Positions 8,213 through 16,825 of a DNA stretch of 64,000 nt are shown here, in pieces. The DNA comes from an uncultured Eubacteriales bacterium (GTDB lineage Bacteria > Bacillota > Clostridia > Lachnospirales > Lachnospiraceae): the NCBI GenBank assembly GCA_900314555.1, contig OMVQ01000009.1, positions 1-64,000 of the forward strand, given 5' to 3'. Below the pieces are notes generated by a model, which was not told the origin of the DNA, made no database searches, and saw only the letters and a program-made list of their open reading frames with translations. The position numbers were made by a program, and so were the translations under genes. The first letter of the stretch is position 1. Every line of letters begins with the position of its first letter.

Positions 8213-9505
8213 TTATCTTCTTGCTAATTCTCTTGTTATGTCTTCCCATGATACTTCTTTTTCTGCCATAAGTACCATTACATGATATAAGAAATCTGAA
8301 ATCTCATATTTAATCTCTTCTTTATCAGGGTTCTTAGCAGCAATAACTATCTCTGTCGCTTCTTCTCCGACTTTCTTAAGAATCTTATCAATTCCCTTGT
8401 CGAAGAGATAATTAGTATATGAACCCTCTTTAGGATTAGCTTTTCTGTCCTTTATAACGTTAAATACTTCTTCGAATACCATAAGTGGATTAGCATCATC
8501 ATATTCTTTCTTCACAAGCTCTGTATAGAAACATGAACGTTTACCTGTATGGCAGGCTGCACCAATCTGTTTAACTTTAGCTAAAAGTGTGTCATTATCG
8601 CAGTCGATTGATAATGATTTCACATATTGATAATGCCCTGAAGTAAGGCCTTTTATCCATAATTCTTTACGACTTCTGCTATAATAAGTCATTCTTCCTG
8701 TCTTAATTGTATTGTCAAATGCTTCTTCATTCATATAAGCAAGCATTAATACTTCATTTGTCTTATAATCCTGAACTACAACTGGGATTAATCCGTCTGA
8801 ATTAAGCTTAAATTCACTAAAATTCATCTTACTTTCAAATACATTTACATCTACACCGTCTTTTTTAAGTTCCTGCTTGATGTTCATTATCTCCTGTGTA
8901 TCTGAAAGAATTGCATTAGATGTAAAACCATATATATTAGTAACTTTACAATATTTTACAATATCTTCTTTAGTAATCTCATCATTAATAAGAAGTAAAT
9001 CAATATTTATCTCAGCGAAATTATTAGCTGCTTCATCAGATAATTTATCAGAAATTACAAATAATGTTGCACCCTCATCAAAATAGAAATTAGCTGCCTT
9101 ACATAATTCTTCATCAGAACATTTACGTTCAAATAGAACAGCTACCTTATCTGCACCGAATCTTTCTGAAGCTTCATTTACAAGTTCTCTGTTAGACTCT
9201 TTCGAATCTTCTAAAATAACCATTTTAGCACCGGCATAAAGATATTTCTTAACATCTTCAAGTCTCTTTACATTTCCTCCAAGTAAAATCTGGATATCAC
9301 ATTCAGCTACGATTTCCTTGATTATTCCGATATTTGTCTCATGCTCTTCATCTGTTGAAGATATCTCGAAAATATAGACTTCATCTGCTCCGTCATTTTC
9401 AAATTTCTCACATAATTCAACTGCATCATATGCTGTAGAATCATCTTTTCTAAATGCTTTACCATCTTTTATAATAATTCTTGGAATAAGATTACAATAA
9501 TTCAT
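8213..9505 (-). CDS. hisIE: HisIE with an N-terminal degenerate HisA/HisF-like barrel
   Basis: The C-terminal half holds two steps of histidine synthesis. PR-AMP cyclohydrolase (HisI, about 225-335) has the metal ligands DCDND and [13 protein letters not shown] pyrophosphohydrolase (HisE, about 340-430) has [13 protein letters not shown]. Residues 1 to about 215 look like a HisA/HisF barrel: [11 protein letters not shown] aligns with the IIPCLDVKDG start, and [20 protein letters not shown] with the phosphate-binding GG segment. Both catalytic aspartates seem lost: the first is Ile11, and the second region reads VAVLFERK. Ordinary HisIE is about 200 residues, so the extension doubles it. The extension may be structural or regulatory. 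Confidence 0.9.
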   Translation of the reverse strand: MNYCNLIPRIIIKDGKAFRKDDSTAYDAVELCEKFENDGADEVYIFEISSTDEEHETNIGIIKEIVAECDIQILLGGNVKRLEDVKKYLYAGAKMVILEDSKESNRELVNEASERFGADKVAVLFERKCSDEELCKAANFYFDEGATLFVISDKLSDEAANNFAEINIDLLLINDEITKEDIVKYCKVTNIYGFTSNAILSDTQEIMNIKQELKKDGVDVNVFESKMNFSEFKLNSDGLIPVVVQDYKTNEVLMLAYMNEEAFDNTIKTGRMTYYSRSRKELWIKGLTSGHYQYVKSLSIDCDNDTLLAKVKQIGAACHTGKRSCFYTELVKKEYDDANPLMVFEEVFNVIKDRKANPKEGSYTNYLFDKGIDKILKKVGEEATEIVIAAKNPDKEEIKYEISDFLYHVMVLMAEKEVSWEDITRELARR

Positions 9506-9547
9506 TTTTTACACACGCCTTTCGCTAATTTTAAGTATATTTACTGA

Positions 9548-10144
9548 TTACAAACTTCCCTTTGTACTCATAATGTCTTTAATTCTTGGATCAGTAATAG
9601 TTGCTTCATCTAATGCCTTTGCAAATGCTTTAAAGATTCCCTCGATAATATGATGATTATTACTTCCTGACAACACCTTGATATGCAGATTCATTCCTGC
9701 TGAATATGAAATTGCATAGAAGAATTCCTTAACCATCTCTGTATCGAAATATCCGACTCTGTCAGTCGTAAATTCTGCATCGCATACAAGGTATGGACGG
9801 CCTGATAAATCCAACGAACAAAGTACAAGTGCTTCATCCATTGGTAAAATAACACTTCCATATCTCTTAATTGATTTCTTATCGCCTATAGCTTCTTTAA
9901 TAGCCTGTCCTAACACGATTCCCGTATCTTCTATTGAATGGTGTGTATCTACATATAAGTCACCTTTCACACTAAGCTTCATATCGAACAGACCATGTCT
10001 TGTAAAACTGTTAAGCATATGGTCAAAGAAACCTATTCCTGTACTTATCTCTGCTTTACCACTTCCATCAATTGTAAAATCCATAGAAATGTCTGTTTCA
10101 TTTGTCTCACGCTTAACCGATGCTTTTCTAATAACTGTTTCCAT
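9548..10144 (-). CDS. hisB: Imidazoleglycerol-phosphate dehydratase
   Basis: HisB removes water from imidazoleglycerol phosphate, the sixth step of histidine synthesis, using a di-manganese centre. The 198-residue protein is the monofunctional form. The metal-binding histidines are visible in GFFDHMLNSFTRHG, DTHHSIEDTG and GSNNHHIIEGIFKAFAKA. It lies between hisD and hisIE. The ATG is preceded by ATGAGGAAAAT. A long inverted repeat separates it from hisD and may shape transcript stability. Confidence 0.97.
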   Translation of the reverse strand: METVIRKASVKRETNETDISMDFTIDGSGKAEISTGIGFFDHMLNSFTRHGLFDMKLSVKGDLYVDTHHSIEDTGIVLGQAIKEAIGDKKSIKRYGSVILPMDEALVLCSLDLSGRPYLVCDAEFTTDRVGYFDTEMVKEFFYAISYSAGMNLHIKVLSGSNNHHIIEGIFKAFAKALDEATITDPRIKDIMSTKGSL

Positions 10145-10183
10145 ATTTTCCTCATTTCTACCGCAAAATACCAGTTCTGCATT

Positions 10184-10244
10184 AACTTATTATACAGGTT
10201 ATAATCTATGAATTTCATAATACCCTAACCTGTGATAATAAGTT
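10184..10244. repeat. Long imperfect inverted repeat between hisD and hisB
   Basis: AACTTATTATACAGGTTA at 10184-10201 pairs with 10226-10244 apart from one bulged base. The 18-bp stem has a 24-base loop. There is no U-run after either arm, so it is not a standard terminator. It could protect or punctuate the his transcript. Confidence 0.7.
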
Positions 10245-10259
10245 TACAAAACTGATATA

Positions 10260-11555
10260 TTATTTTTCAAATCTTACTTTAATCGAATTAGCATGTGCTG
10301 TCAACTGTTCTGCTGTCGCAAATGCCATAATGTCATTATGTATTGGTTCAAGTGCTTCTCTTGAGAATGAAATAATACTTGATTTCTTAATGAAATCATC
10401 TACTGATAATGCCGAGAAGAATTTAGCTGTTCCATTAGTAGGAAGAACGTGGTTAGGACCTGCGAAATAATCTCCTAATGGTTCTGAACTGTATTCTCCT
10501 AAGAATATTGCTCCGGCATTTCTGATTTTAGTCATTGTATTAAATGGATCTTTTGTAACTATCTCTAAATGCTCTGATGCGATATCATTTGCAACGGCAA
10601 TAGCTTCGTCCATATTATCTGCAATAAGAATATATCCGTAGTTCTCAATAGATTTTGTTAAAATCTCTTTTCTTGATAATTCCTCTATAAATTTATCTAC
10701 CTGTTCAGATACTTTCTCAGCTAAATCTTTAGATGTAGTAACTAATATTGCAGATGCCATTTCATCATGTTCTGCCTGTGATAATAAATCAGCTGCCACA
10801 TATCTTGGATTAGCTGTTTCATCAGCTAACACAAGTATCTCACTTGGTCCTGCAATTGAATCTATGCTTACATAACCATATACTGCCTTTTTAGCAAGGG
10901 CAACATATATATTACCCGGACCTACTATTTTATCAACTTTTGGTATTGATTCAGTACCATAAGCAAGGGCTGCAATTGCCTGCGCACCACCCACTTTATA
11001 GATAACATCTGCGCCTGCTTCGTTAGCTGCAACTAATGTACCCGGATTAACTTTTCCCTCTTTATTAGGTGGTGTAGTCATTATTATTCTGTCTACTCCT
11101 GCAACTTTGGCAGGTACGATATTCATAAGAACTGATGATGGATATGCTGCTTTACCGCCAGGTACATATACACCGACTTTCTCAAGTGGAGTTACTTTCT
11201 GGCCTAAGATACTTCCGTCAGGCTTACTGTCGAACCAACTGTACTGTTTCTGTTTCTGATGATAATCTCTTATATTTACAAGGGCTTTTCTTATAATTTC
11301 AACAAGTCCTGTTCCCTCAACTTCTTTATATGCTTCTTCTATCTCTTCTTTTGTAACTATGATATTATCAGCATTAATGTCTGCACCATCGAATTTCTTT
11401 GTATACTCAAATATTGCTTTATCTCTTCTTGCTTTAACATCTTCTAATATGGCATTAACACTGTCTGAAAATTTACCATAATTATTAGGACTTCTTTTTA
11501 ATAAATTATCAAGTATATCCTTTTTTGATTCTTCATCTAATTTTATAGTTCTCAT
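10260..11555 (-). CDS. hisD: Histidinol dehydrogenase
   Basis: HisD oxidises L-histidinol to L-histidine with NAD in two steps at a zinc site, the last reactions of the pathway. From the ATG at 11555 it is 431 residues, the usual length. That ATG has GGAGG five bases upstream, whereas the ATG 14 codons earlier has no ribosome-binding site. Family motifs include VGVYVPGGKAAYPSSVLM, VGGAQAIAALAYGT, IAGPSEILVLAD, QAEHDEMA and GPNHVLPT. It follows hisG in the operon. Confidence 0.97.
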   Translation of the reverse strand: MRTIKLDEESKKDILDNLLKRSPNNYGKFSDSVNAILEDVKARRDKAIFEYTKKFDGADINADNIIVTKEEIEEAYKEVEGTGLVEIIRKALVNIRDYHQKQKQYSWFDSKPDGSILGQKVTPLEKVGVYVPGGKAAYPSSVLMNIVPAKVAGVDRIIMTTPPNKEGKVNPGTLVAANEAGADVIYKVGGAQAIAALAYGTESIPKVDKIVGPGNIYVALAKKAVYGYVSIDSIAGPSEILVLADETANPRYVAADLLSQAEHDEMASAILVTTSKDLAEKVSEQVDKFIEELSRKEILTKSIENYGYILIADNMDEAIAVANDIASEHLEIVTKDPFNTMTKIRNAGAIFLGEYSSEPLGDYFAGPNHVLPTNGTAKFFSALSVDDFIKKSSIISFSREALEPIHNDIMAFATAEQLTAHANSIKVRFEK

Positions 11556-11651
11556 TTCTGCCTCCATATCTGCTGCTATCTTATCAGCTATCAGCATTAT
11601 AAATCTTTTACTGCCTCTTTTGCAACAATCTATTTTTCTATAATATCCGTT

Positions 11652-12287
11652 TTATATAACTGTTTTTAAATCTGAAAGTAATTTATTAATTCTTTCATTT
11701 TCCATTTTCATACTTACCTGATTAACAACCATTCTCGCTGATAATGGACAAATCTCTTCTAATACACCAAGACCATTTTCACGTAATGTAGAACCTGTCT
11801 CTACAATATCTACGATTACTTCAGAGAGATTAACAATAGGTGCTAATTCAACAGAACCGTTAAGTTTAATAATCTCTACTGTCTGATGCTTCTTATTATA
11901 GAAATAATCCTTTGCAATGTTAGGATATTTGCTTGCAACTCTTATCATCTCGTGGTGCTTAAGAAGTTCTTTTGCTGATTCAGGACCACATACACACATC
12001 TTGCATTTTCCAAATCCTAAATCCATAACTTCATAGAGCTTTCTGCCCTCTTCAAGAATTGTATCCTTACCAACTACGCCTATATCGGCCGCACCATATT
12101 CTACATATGTAGGTACATCTCCTGCTTTCGCAAGGAAGAACTTAAGTTTTAATTCTTCATTAACGAATATAAGCTTTCTGGTCTTCTCATCTTTCATCTC
12201 TTCACAGGTAATTCCGATTTTCTCAAACATTTCAAGAGATTTCTTTGCCAGTCTTCCCTTTGCTAATGCAAATGTTAAGTATCTCAT
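11652..12287 (-). CDS. hisG: ATP phosphoribosyltransferase, short catalytic subunit
   Basis: HisG joins ATP and PRPP in the first, committed step of histidine synthesis. At 211 residues this is the short form (HisG-S) that lacks the regulatory domain and needs HisZ, the adjacent gene. The sequence carries [27 protein letters not shown] and the PRPP-binding [16 protein letters not shown] place the start at 12287: AAGGAGAT precedes it, and the hisZ stop is one base away, so translation is coupled to hisZ. Confidence 0.97.
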   Translation of the reverse strand: MRYLTFALAKGRLAKKSLEMFEKIGITCEEMKDEKTRKLIFVNEELKLKFFLAKAGDVPTYVEYGAADIGVVGKDTILEEGRKLYEVMDLGFGKCKMCVCGPESAKELLKHHEMIRVASKYPNIAKDYFYNKKHQTVEIIKLNGSVELAPIVNLSEVIVDIVETGSTLRENGLGVLEEICPLSARMVVNQVSMKMENERINKLLSDLKTVI

Positions 12288-12288
12288 C

Positions 12289-13503
12289 TTAGTTAATCTC
12301 CTTTTTCTCAATTCCATTTCCGTCTATGATTATGATTTCAGATACATTACTTCTCTTTGCATAAGAAATATAATCCTCCATCTGATGATTAGAACGCTTT
12401 CTAACCATCATAACACACTCATTTTCACTTCTCAATGTTTTTGTATAATTAATTGCTTCTCTCTGGTTCTCTACACCATATAAAATCATCTTCTTAGTGT
12501 CTTTCTCACCTAATTTAATATGCTGTCTCTCAAGTGCTACCATTAACTGGTCTAAGTTGACAGCAAAACCTATGGCTGCAAAATCTTTTCCAAACTGACC
12601 TAAGAGATTATCATATCTGCCGCCTGTAACAATCGCATCACCTGTTCCATATGTATATCCCTTAAATACTATACCTGTATAATACTGATACATATTAAGC
12701 ATTGATAAGTCGAATGAAATATATTTCTCATAGCCATATATAACTAAAATAGAATATAATTTCTCAAGTCTTTCTAATGCTGCCTTAGATTTATCATTAA
12801 TATTTAATGTCTTTGCTGCTTGTATCATCTCAACAGAACCAACAAATTCCTGAAACTTAAGAAATACTTCTCTATCTTCTTGTGGCACATTAGCTTTCTC
12901 TAACACATCTTCCACGCCGAAATATTTCTTATTCTCAAGTAATTCCCTGAGTTCTTCTATTGTATCTGCATCAAGTCCTGCTTTTTCAACTATTCCCTTA
13001 AAGAATTCAGGCTGTCCTATCTCTATCTGAAATTCAGTAAGACCTGCCTTTAATAATGATTCTATAACCATTGCAATAACTTCTGCATCTGCATCTGAAG
13101 TATTATCACCTAATAATTCTGAACCAAGCTGTGTAAATTCTTTAAGCTTGCCCTGATATTCTGAATTATTAATAAATGCATTACCAACATAACATAATCT
13201 GATAGGCATCTCTTCGTCCATAAAATACTTAGCTGAAGCTCTTGCTATAGATGGTGTCATATCAGGTCTTAAGACTAATGTGTTACCCTCTCTGTCGAAA
13301 AACTTATACATATTCTTCGATGCAACACTTCCTCTTTCTTTATTGAAAATGTCGAAGAATTCAAATGTAGGTGTCTGGATATCACTATATCCGTATTCCT
13401 TGAAAATCTTATGAATTCTGTTCTGGATTAATAACTTATCATAACATTCATCATTATATATATCCCTAACTCCTACAGGTGTATGTAATAATTTACTATT
13501 CAT
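12289..13503 (-). CDS. hisZ: ATP phosphoribosyltransferase regulatory subunit
   Basis: HisZ is a histidyl-tRNA-synthetase-like protein without aminoacylation activity; it pairs with short HisG and confers histidine feedback. The 404-residue protein begins with [12 protein letters not shown] and contains the synthetase-like [46 protein letters not shown] and [12 protein letters not shown]. It is the first gene of the his cluster, with GGAGG before the ATG. The leader of about 190 bases holds a promoter and a palindrome but no T-box. Confidence 0.95.
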   Translation of the reverse strand: MNSKLLHTPVGVRDIYNDECYDKLLIQNRIHKIFKEYGYSDIQTPTFEFFDIFNKERGSVASKNMYKFFDREGNTLVLRPDMTPSIARASAKYFMDEEMPIRLCYVGNAFINNSEYQGKLKEFTQLGSELLGDNTSDADAEVIAMVIESLLKAGLTEFQIEIGQPEFFKGIVEKAGLDADTIEELRELLENKKYFGVEDVLEKANVPQEDREVFLKFQEFVGSVEMIQAAKTLNINDKSKAALERLEKLYSILVIYGYEKYISFDLSMLNMYQYYTGIVFKGYTYGTGDAIVTGGRYDNLLGQFGKDFAAIGFAVNLDQLMVALERQHIKLGEKDTKKMILYGVENQREAINYTKTLRSENECVMMVRKRSNHQMEDYISYAKRSNVSEIIIIDGNGIEKKEIN

Positions 13504-13647
13504 AATTTCTTTGTTTCCTCCATATATAAATATTCGTTAAGATTATAAATAAAATAATCCTTATAAACGTAATTAATCTTTTAATCCTAATTATGATAGC
13601 TATAACATAATTAAGATAATAAATAAAATACATTTTATTAGTTTAGT

Positions 13648-13673
13648 GTTGTAAAGTGTTAATTCGTTACAAC
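13648..13673. promoter_or_regulatory. Candidate operator or hairpin in the his leader
   Basis: GTTGTAA (13648-13654) and TTACAAC (13667-13673) form an inverted repeat with a 12-base spacer. It lies about 15-40 bases after the expected transcription start. A repressor site is the simplest reading, but no regulator can be named from sequence. Confidence 0.4.
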
Positions 13674-13695
13674 GTTAATTTATTAATTGTTTCAG

Positions 13696-13724
13696 ATTAT
13701 ACTTTAATAACCTCAAACTGTCAA
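13696..13724 (-). promoter_or_regulatory. Consensus sigma-A promoter of the his operon
   Basis: Minus strand TTGACA (13719-13724), 17-base spacer, TATAAT (13696-13701): a perfect consensus. The -35 box overlaps the recU stop codon. It gives hisZ a 5' leader of nearly 190 bases. Confidence 0.9.
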
Positions 13725-14254
13725 TCTCTATTTTCTAAATCTCTTGATAATGCTTCTAAATAATGTACCGGAACACCACCATTTGTTCTTATTCTGTATG
13801 CCTTGTCAATCTCTTCGAATCTAAAGCTTTTTCTACCACCATTTTCACTTCTCTCATAGAATTCTAGAACTTTATTAAATGGCAGATAATATATCTCATT
13901 TATTCCGGTATAATATATTATCAGAAATGCCACACCGTTTTGTTTCTCAAATTCTTTCATAAATTCTACTTGATGCTTATGTATGTTATGTATGGGAAAT
14001 GTTTCCGTATTACATTCCTTTGCATCAAAGCACACAGGAACTCCCTGTACCACGCCTATGTAGTCTACGGTACTTCTCTGCTCGAAATATGCTAACGTTA
14101 TATGTCTTGATTCCTTGTCCATTGCAACAGGCTTAATCGGTGTAGGAATCTTCTGGATTAATCCGATTCCTTTCTCTCTGTATTTCTCATTAGTAACATT
14201 AATCAAATCTTCTAATGTAGAGCCTCTTAATCCTCTACTGTTCCAAGTTCCCAT
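13721..14254 (-). CDS. recU: Holliday junction resolvase RecU
   Basis: RecU cuts four-way DNA junctions in recombination repair and chromosome segregation of Firmicutes. The 177-residue protein opens with GTWNSRGLRGSTLEDLIN. It carries the nuclease core STVDYIGVVQGVPVCFDAKE, in which the Asp and the DxK-type residues bind metal, and later FPIHNIHKHQVEFM. The start overlaps the end of the upstream pseudouridine synthase gene by about 20 bases. The his promoter is built into its 3' end. Confidence 0.93.
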   Translation of the reverse strand: MGTWNSRGLRGSTLEDLINVTNEKYREKGIGLIQKIPTPIKPVAMDKESRHITLAYFEQRSTVDYIGVVQGVPVCFDAKECNTETFPIHNIHKHQVEFMKEFEKQNGVAFLIIYYTGINEIYYLPFNKVLEFYERSENGGRKSFRFEEIDKAYRIRTNGGVPVHYLEALSRDLENRD

Positions 14255-15248
14255 TTAACTTTTCTCCATTTATAATCTGTATAAACTTATCACTAAGCGG
14301 CGCAGTAAATTTCTTATTACTTAGATATGATAAAGCACCCTCTACACCTTCAAACTGTAATTCATAAGAGTGTAATAACTGATGTTTAAGTCCATATTCC
14401 TTTTTAAAATATGAATTAACCGACTGCTCACCATATTTTACATCTCCTATAAGAGAATGTCCAATACTTGATAAATGCGCTCTTATCTGATGTGTCTTTC
14501 CTGTTATAAGTAAGACCTTTAATAAAGTATATTCCTTATTATTGCAGATTGGAATATATTTTGTGCGGATATATTCACCTTTAGAATCTACATTTTCTTT
14601 AACAATTTTTACTTTATTATTCTTCTTATCCTTAGTAAGATATCCTGTTATCTCTTCCTCTTTAGTAATAACGCCTCTTACAATACACAGGTAATATTTA
14701 TGCATATCCCTGTTTCTTAATAGTTCTGCCATCGTCTGAAGTCCTGCCATAGATTTTCCAAATATAAGCATACCACTTGTATTTCTGTCTAAGCGGTTAC
14801 ATACAGACGGTTTAAATGTTTTAAATTCTGACTCTTTAATTTCATTATTATCAAGCAGATATCTGATTAGCTGTTCATTAACACTTATATCACTTACTTC
14901 AGCTTTCTGTGATAATACTCCCGCCGGCTTATTATATAATATCAGGTTATCATCTTCATATATAATATTATGCACATCAATTTTTGGCACTTTCTGCATA
15001 CTGCTTATAATGTTATTCTTGTCTGGTTTCGATGAGAATTTTTCTAAAGTCTCCTCTGCGAAAAATATCTTAATAATATCACCCTCATTTAATTTCTCAC
15101 TTCCATCAGACTTTTTATTATTAAGCGTAATATTTTTCTTTCTCAACATTTTATATATGAAACTTTTGTTAGCCTTGTCTAAATATTTACTTAGAAATTT
15201 ATCGACTCTTTGATTGGCTTCGTTACTGTTTATCTTAATTTCACGCAT
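14235..15248 (-). CDS. RluA-family 23S rRNA pseudouridine synthase
   Basis: Enzymes of this family isomerise uridines in rRNA. An S4 RNA-binding domain at the N-terminus (QRVDKFLSKYL, about 10-60) is followed by the catalytic domain, with the active-site Asp in NRLDRNTSGMLIFGK and the family's KTHQIRAHLSSIGH segment. It resembles RluC/RluD-like paralogs; the target uridine cannot be read. I place the start at the ATG at 15248 (337 residues), which has GAGG five bases upstream; a GTG seven codons earlier lacks one. It overlaps recU. Confidence 0.9.
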   Translation of the reverse strand: MREIKINSNEANQRVDKFLSKYLDKANKSFIYKMLRKKNITLNNKKSDGSEKLNEGDIIKIFFAEETLEKFSSKPDKNNIISSMQKVPKIDVHNIIYEDDNLILYNKPAGVLSQKAEVSDISVNEQLIRYLLDNNEIKESEFKTFKPSVCNRLDRNTSGMLIFGKSMAGLQTMAELLRNRDMHKYYLCIVRGVITKEEEITGYLTKDKKNNKVKIVKENVDSKGEYIRTKYIPICNNKEYTLLKVLLITGKTHQIRAHLSSIGHSLIGDVKYGEQSVNSYFKKEYGLKHQLLHSYELQFEGVEGALSYLSNKKFTAPLSDKFIQIINGEKLNGNLEQ

Positions 15249-15292
15249 ATTTTCCTCGCTATTTGACACATATTCTTAATTGTATTACAAAG

Positions 15293-15856
15293 TTACATTG
15301 AATATACTGTCATTAATTCGCCTATTCTCTTATCATATTTACCCTGTTCATTTTTATCAAGTGCTTCAACACTTTTCTTAAACTGTGTAAAATCTTTAAA
15401 TACTTTTACGGCAGATACCTTACATTCTGTCTCTAAAAAACTTCTTACATATTTCTCTATAACCACATTGTCATATTTGTCAATTGGTGCATAGCAATAT
15501 ACCGAATTATCTCTTACTGCCGCTAATTCTATATTATATATTTTCTCAGGTGATGATATCAATAAATCACTTAGTATTTTCACGTTTTTATATGCTGATA
15601 TCTTCTTGTATTTCTCTGCATCTCCTGTTTTATATGGAAACATAACTAAATAAGCCACACCATATTTAGCAGCCGGAATAGCTGATACGGCAGCTAACAC
15701 TGTAAATATACTTTTGGTATGATGATATCTTATTATACCTGTATAAAAAATAATTAATACTATGGCTAACAGAAGTAATGTCATACCAAGCTGTTTTAAT
15801 TTATTCTTATTAATGTATCCGTAACTACCTTTTTCAATTTTGTTCCTATTCTTCAA
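15293..15856 (-). CDS. Membrane protein of unknown function
   Basis: I do not recognise a family. The 187-residue protein has a basic N-terminus and two close membrane helices (about 22-43 and 50-72). The cytoplasmic or extracytoplasmic tail of about 110 residues is rich in Lys and Tyr and shows no motif. It lies between the SDR gene and the pseudouridine synthase in the same direction, with short gaps of about 30-45 bases, so it is probably cotranscribed. Confidence 0.6.
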   Translation of the reverse strand: MKNRNKIEKGSYGYINKNKLKQLGMTLLLLAIVLIIFYTGIIRYHHTKSIFTVLAAVSAIPAAKYGVAYLVMFPYKTGDAEKYKKISAYKNVKILSDLLISSPEKIYNIELAAVRDNSVYCYAPIDKYDNVVIEKYVRSFLETECKVSAVKVFKDFTQFKKSVEALDKNEQGKYDKRIGELMTVYSM

Positions 15857-15884
15857 TTTCTGTCACCTTTTCTATCTGTTTAAT

Positions 15885-16655
15885 TTAACTTTTTAATGTT
15901 GCACTATATATCTTAAGAATTATTCTGTGCGGAACAAGCTTCGTAAGTAGATAGAATAACTTCATTGATATTCCATAAATAGATATTTCCTTTTTCTCAA
16001 TCGAATCTTTTATTGCTTTATCAACTACATCAGAAGCATTTGCCATAAATAAATCTTTGAACCAGGCACGTTTCTGTTCACCCTCTGCAATAGAGAAGAA
16101 ATCTGTCGCAACAGGTCCCGGACATACCGCTGTTACTGATACACCTCTGCTCTTAACTTCACATCTTAATGCTCTAGAAAAGCTTAATACATATGATTTA
16201 GATGCCGCATATACCCCGAAACCAGGCTGTGGTAAAAATGCTGAAGATGATGCCAGATTTATAATACGACTGTTTTTAACCATATATGGAAGTACCATAT
16301 ATGTAACTGATGTAAGTCCTGCACAGTTAGTATTAACCATTCCGACTGTTACGTCATGTGCTGCCTCTCCGAAACTTCCTATTATTCCGTATCCGGCACA
16401 GTTAACAAGTAACTTAACGCCTACATTTTCCTGCTTTAACATCTTAGAAAATCTGATATTAAAACCTGAATCAGTAATATCTTCACACACAATTATACAT
16501 GGCTTATTAATACTGTCTCTTAATTCTTCGAGCCTGTCAAGCCTTCTTGCTATAAGCCATATTTCATCAATACTTTTAAACATTTTATCAATCTTTAGTG
16601 CAAATTCTCTTCCCATTCCTGAAGATGCACCGGTTACAATTGCTATCTTTTTCAT
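15885..16655 (-). CDS. Short-chain dehydrogenase/reductase
   Basis: A classical SDR oxidoreductase using NAD(P). The 256-residue protein has the cofactor motif TGASSGMGREFA (residues 8-19), the structural NCAG near 86, the catalytic Ser in LASSSAF and the YAASK active-site pair near 150. Arg40 in ARRLDR suggests NADPH preference. The C-terminal hydrophobic stretch (MKLFYLLTKLVPH) resembles SDRs attached to membranes. The substrate is unknown. Confidence 0.85.
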   Translation of the reverse strand: MKKIAIVTGASSGMGREFALKIDKMFKSIDEIWLIARRLDRLEELRDSINKPCIIVCEDITDSGFNIRFSKMLKQENVGVKLLVNCAGYGIIGSFGEAAHDVTVGMVNTNCAGLTSVTYMVLPYMVKNSRIINLASSSAFLPQPGFGVYAASKSYVLSFSRALRCEVKSRGVSVTAVCPGPVATDFFSIAEGEQKRAWFKDLFMANASDVVDKAIKDSIEKKEISIYGISMKLFYLLTKLVPHRIILKIYSATLKS

Positions 16656-16696
16656 ATTATCACCTTTTTCATTTTTGACATATTATGCGAAGAGGC

Positions 16697-16825
16697 GATG
16701 AGAAATTCGCGCAGGCGATTTCTCATCTGCCATAACGCTAATTACTTCTTACGAAAGCAATTAGCTGTGTGAAAAGTAATCGCATCAGCATTACTTTTCA
16801 CACTTTTTTCCGCAGACATTTAATT
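16697..16825. repeat. Cluster of three palindromes (REP-like), copy A of the ygiQ-flanking repeat
   Basis: Three hairpins stand in a row. The arms are GATGAGAAAT/ATTTCTCATC (16697-16727), GCTAATT/AATTAGC (16737-16765) and a perfect 14-bp GTGTGAAAAGTAAT arm (16767-16803, loop CGCATCAGC). The last is followed on the + strand by TTTTTT and GCAGACATTTAATT, which runs into the ygiQ stop. Bases 16775-16803 recur at 18953-18981 with one mismatch. Confidence 0.8.

Noticed and set aside
13504-13640. Open frame in the his leader starting MYFIYYLNYV
   Set aside because: It has no ribosome-binding site and no histidine codons, so it is not a his attenuator peptide.
13504-13700. T-box in the his leader
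   Set aside because: No GGTGG-type antiterminator motif and no specifier loop could be found.
16057-16701. 214-codon + strand frame opposite the SDR gene
   Set aside because: Antisense shadow of a clear SDR gene; no ribosome-binding site or promoter and no recognisable motif.
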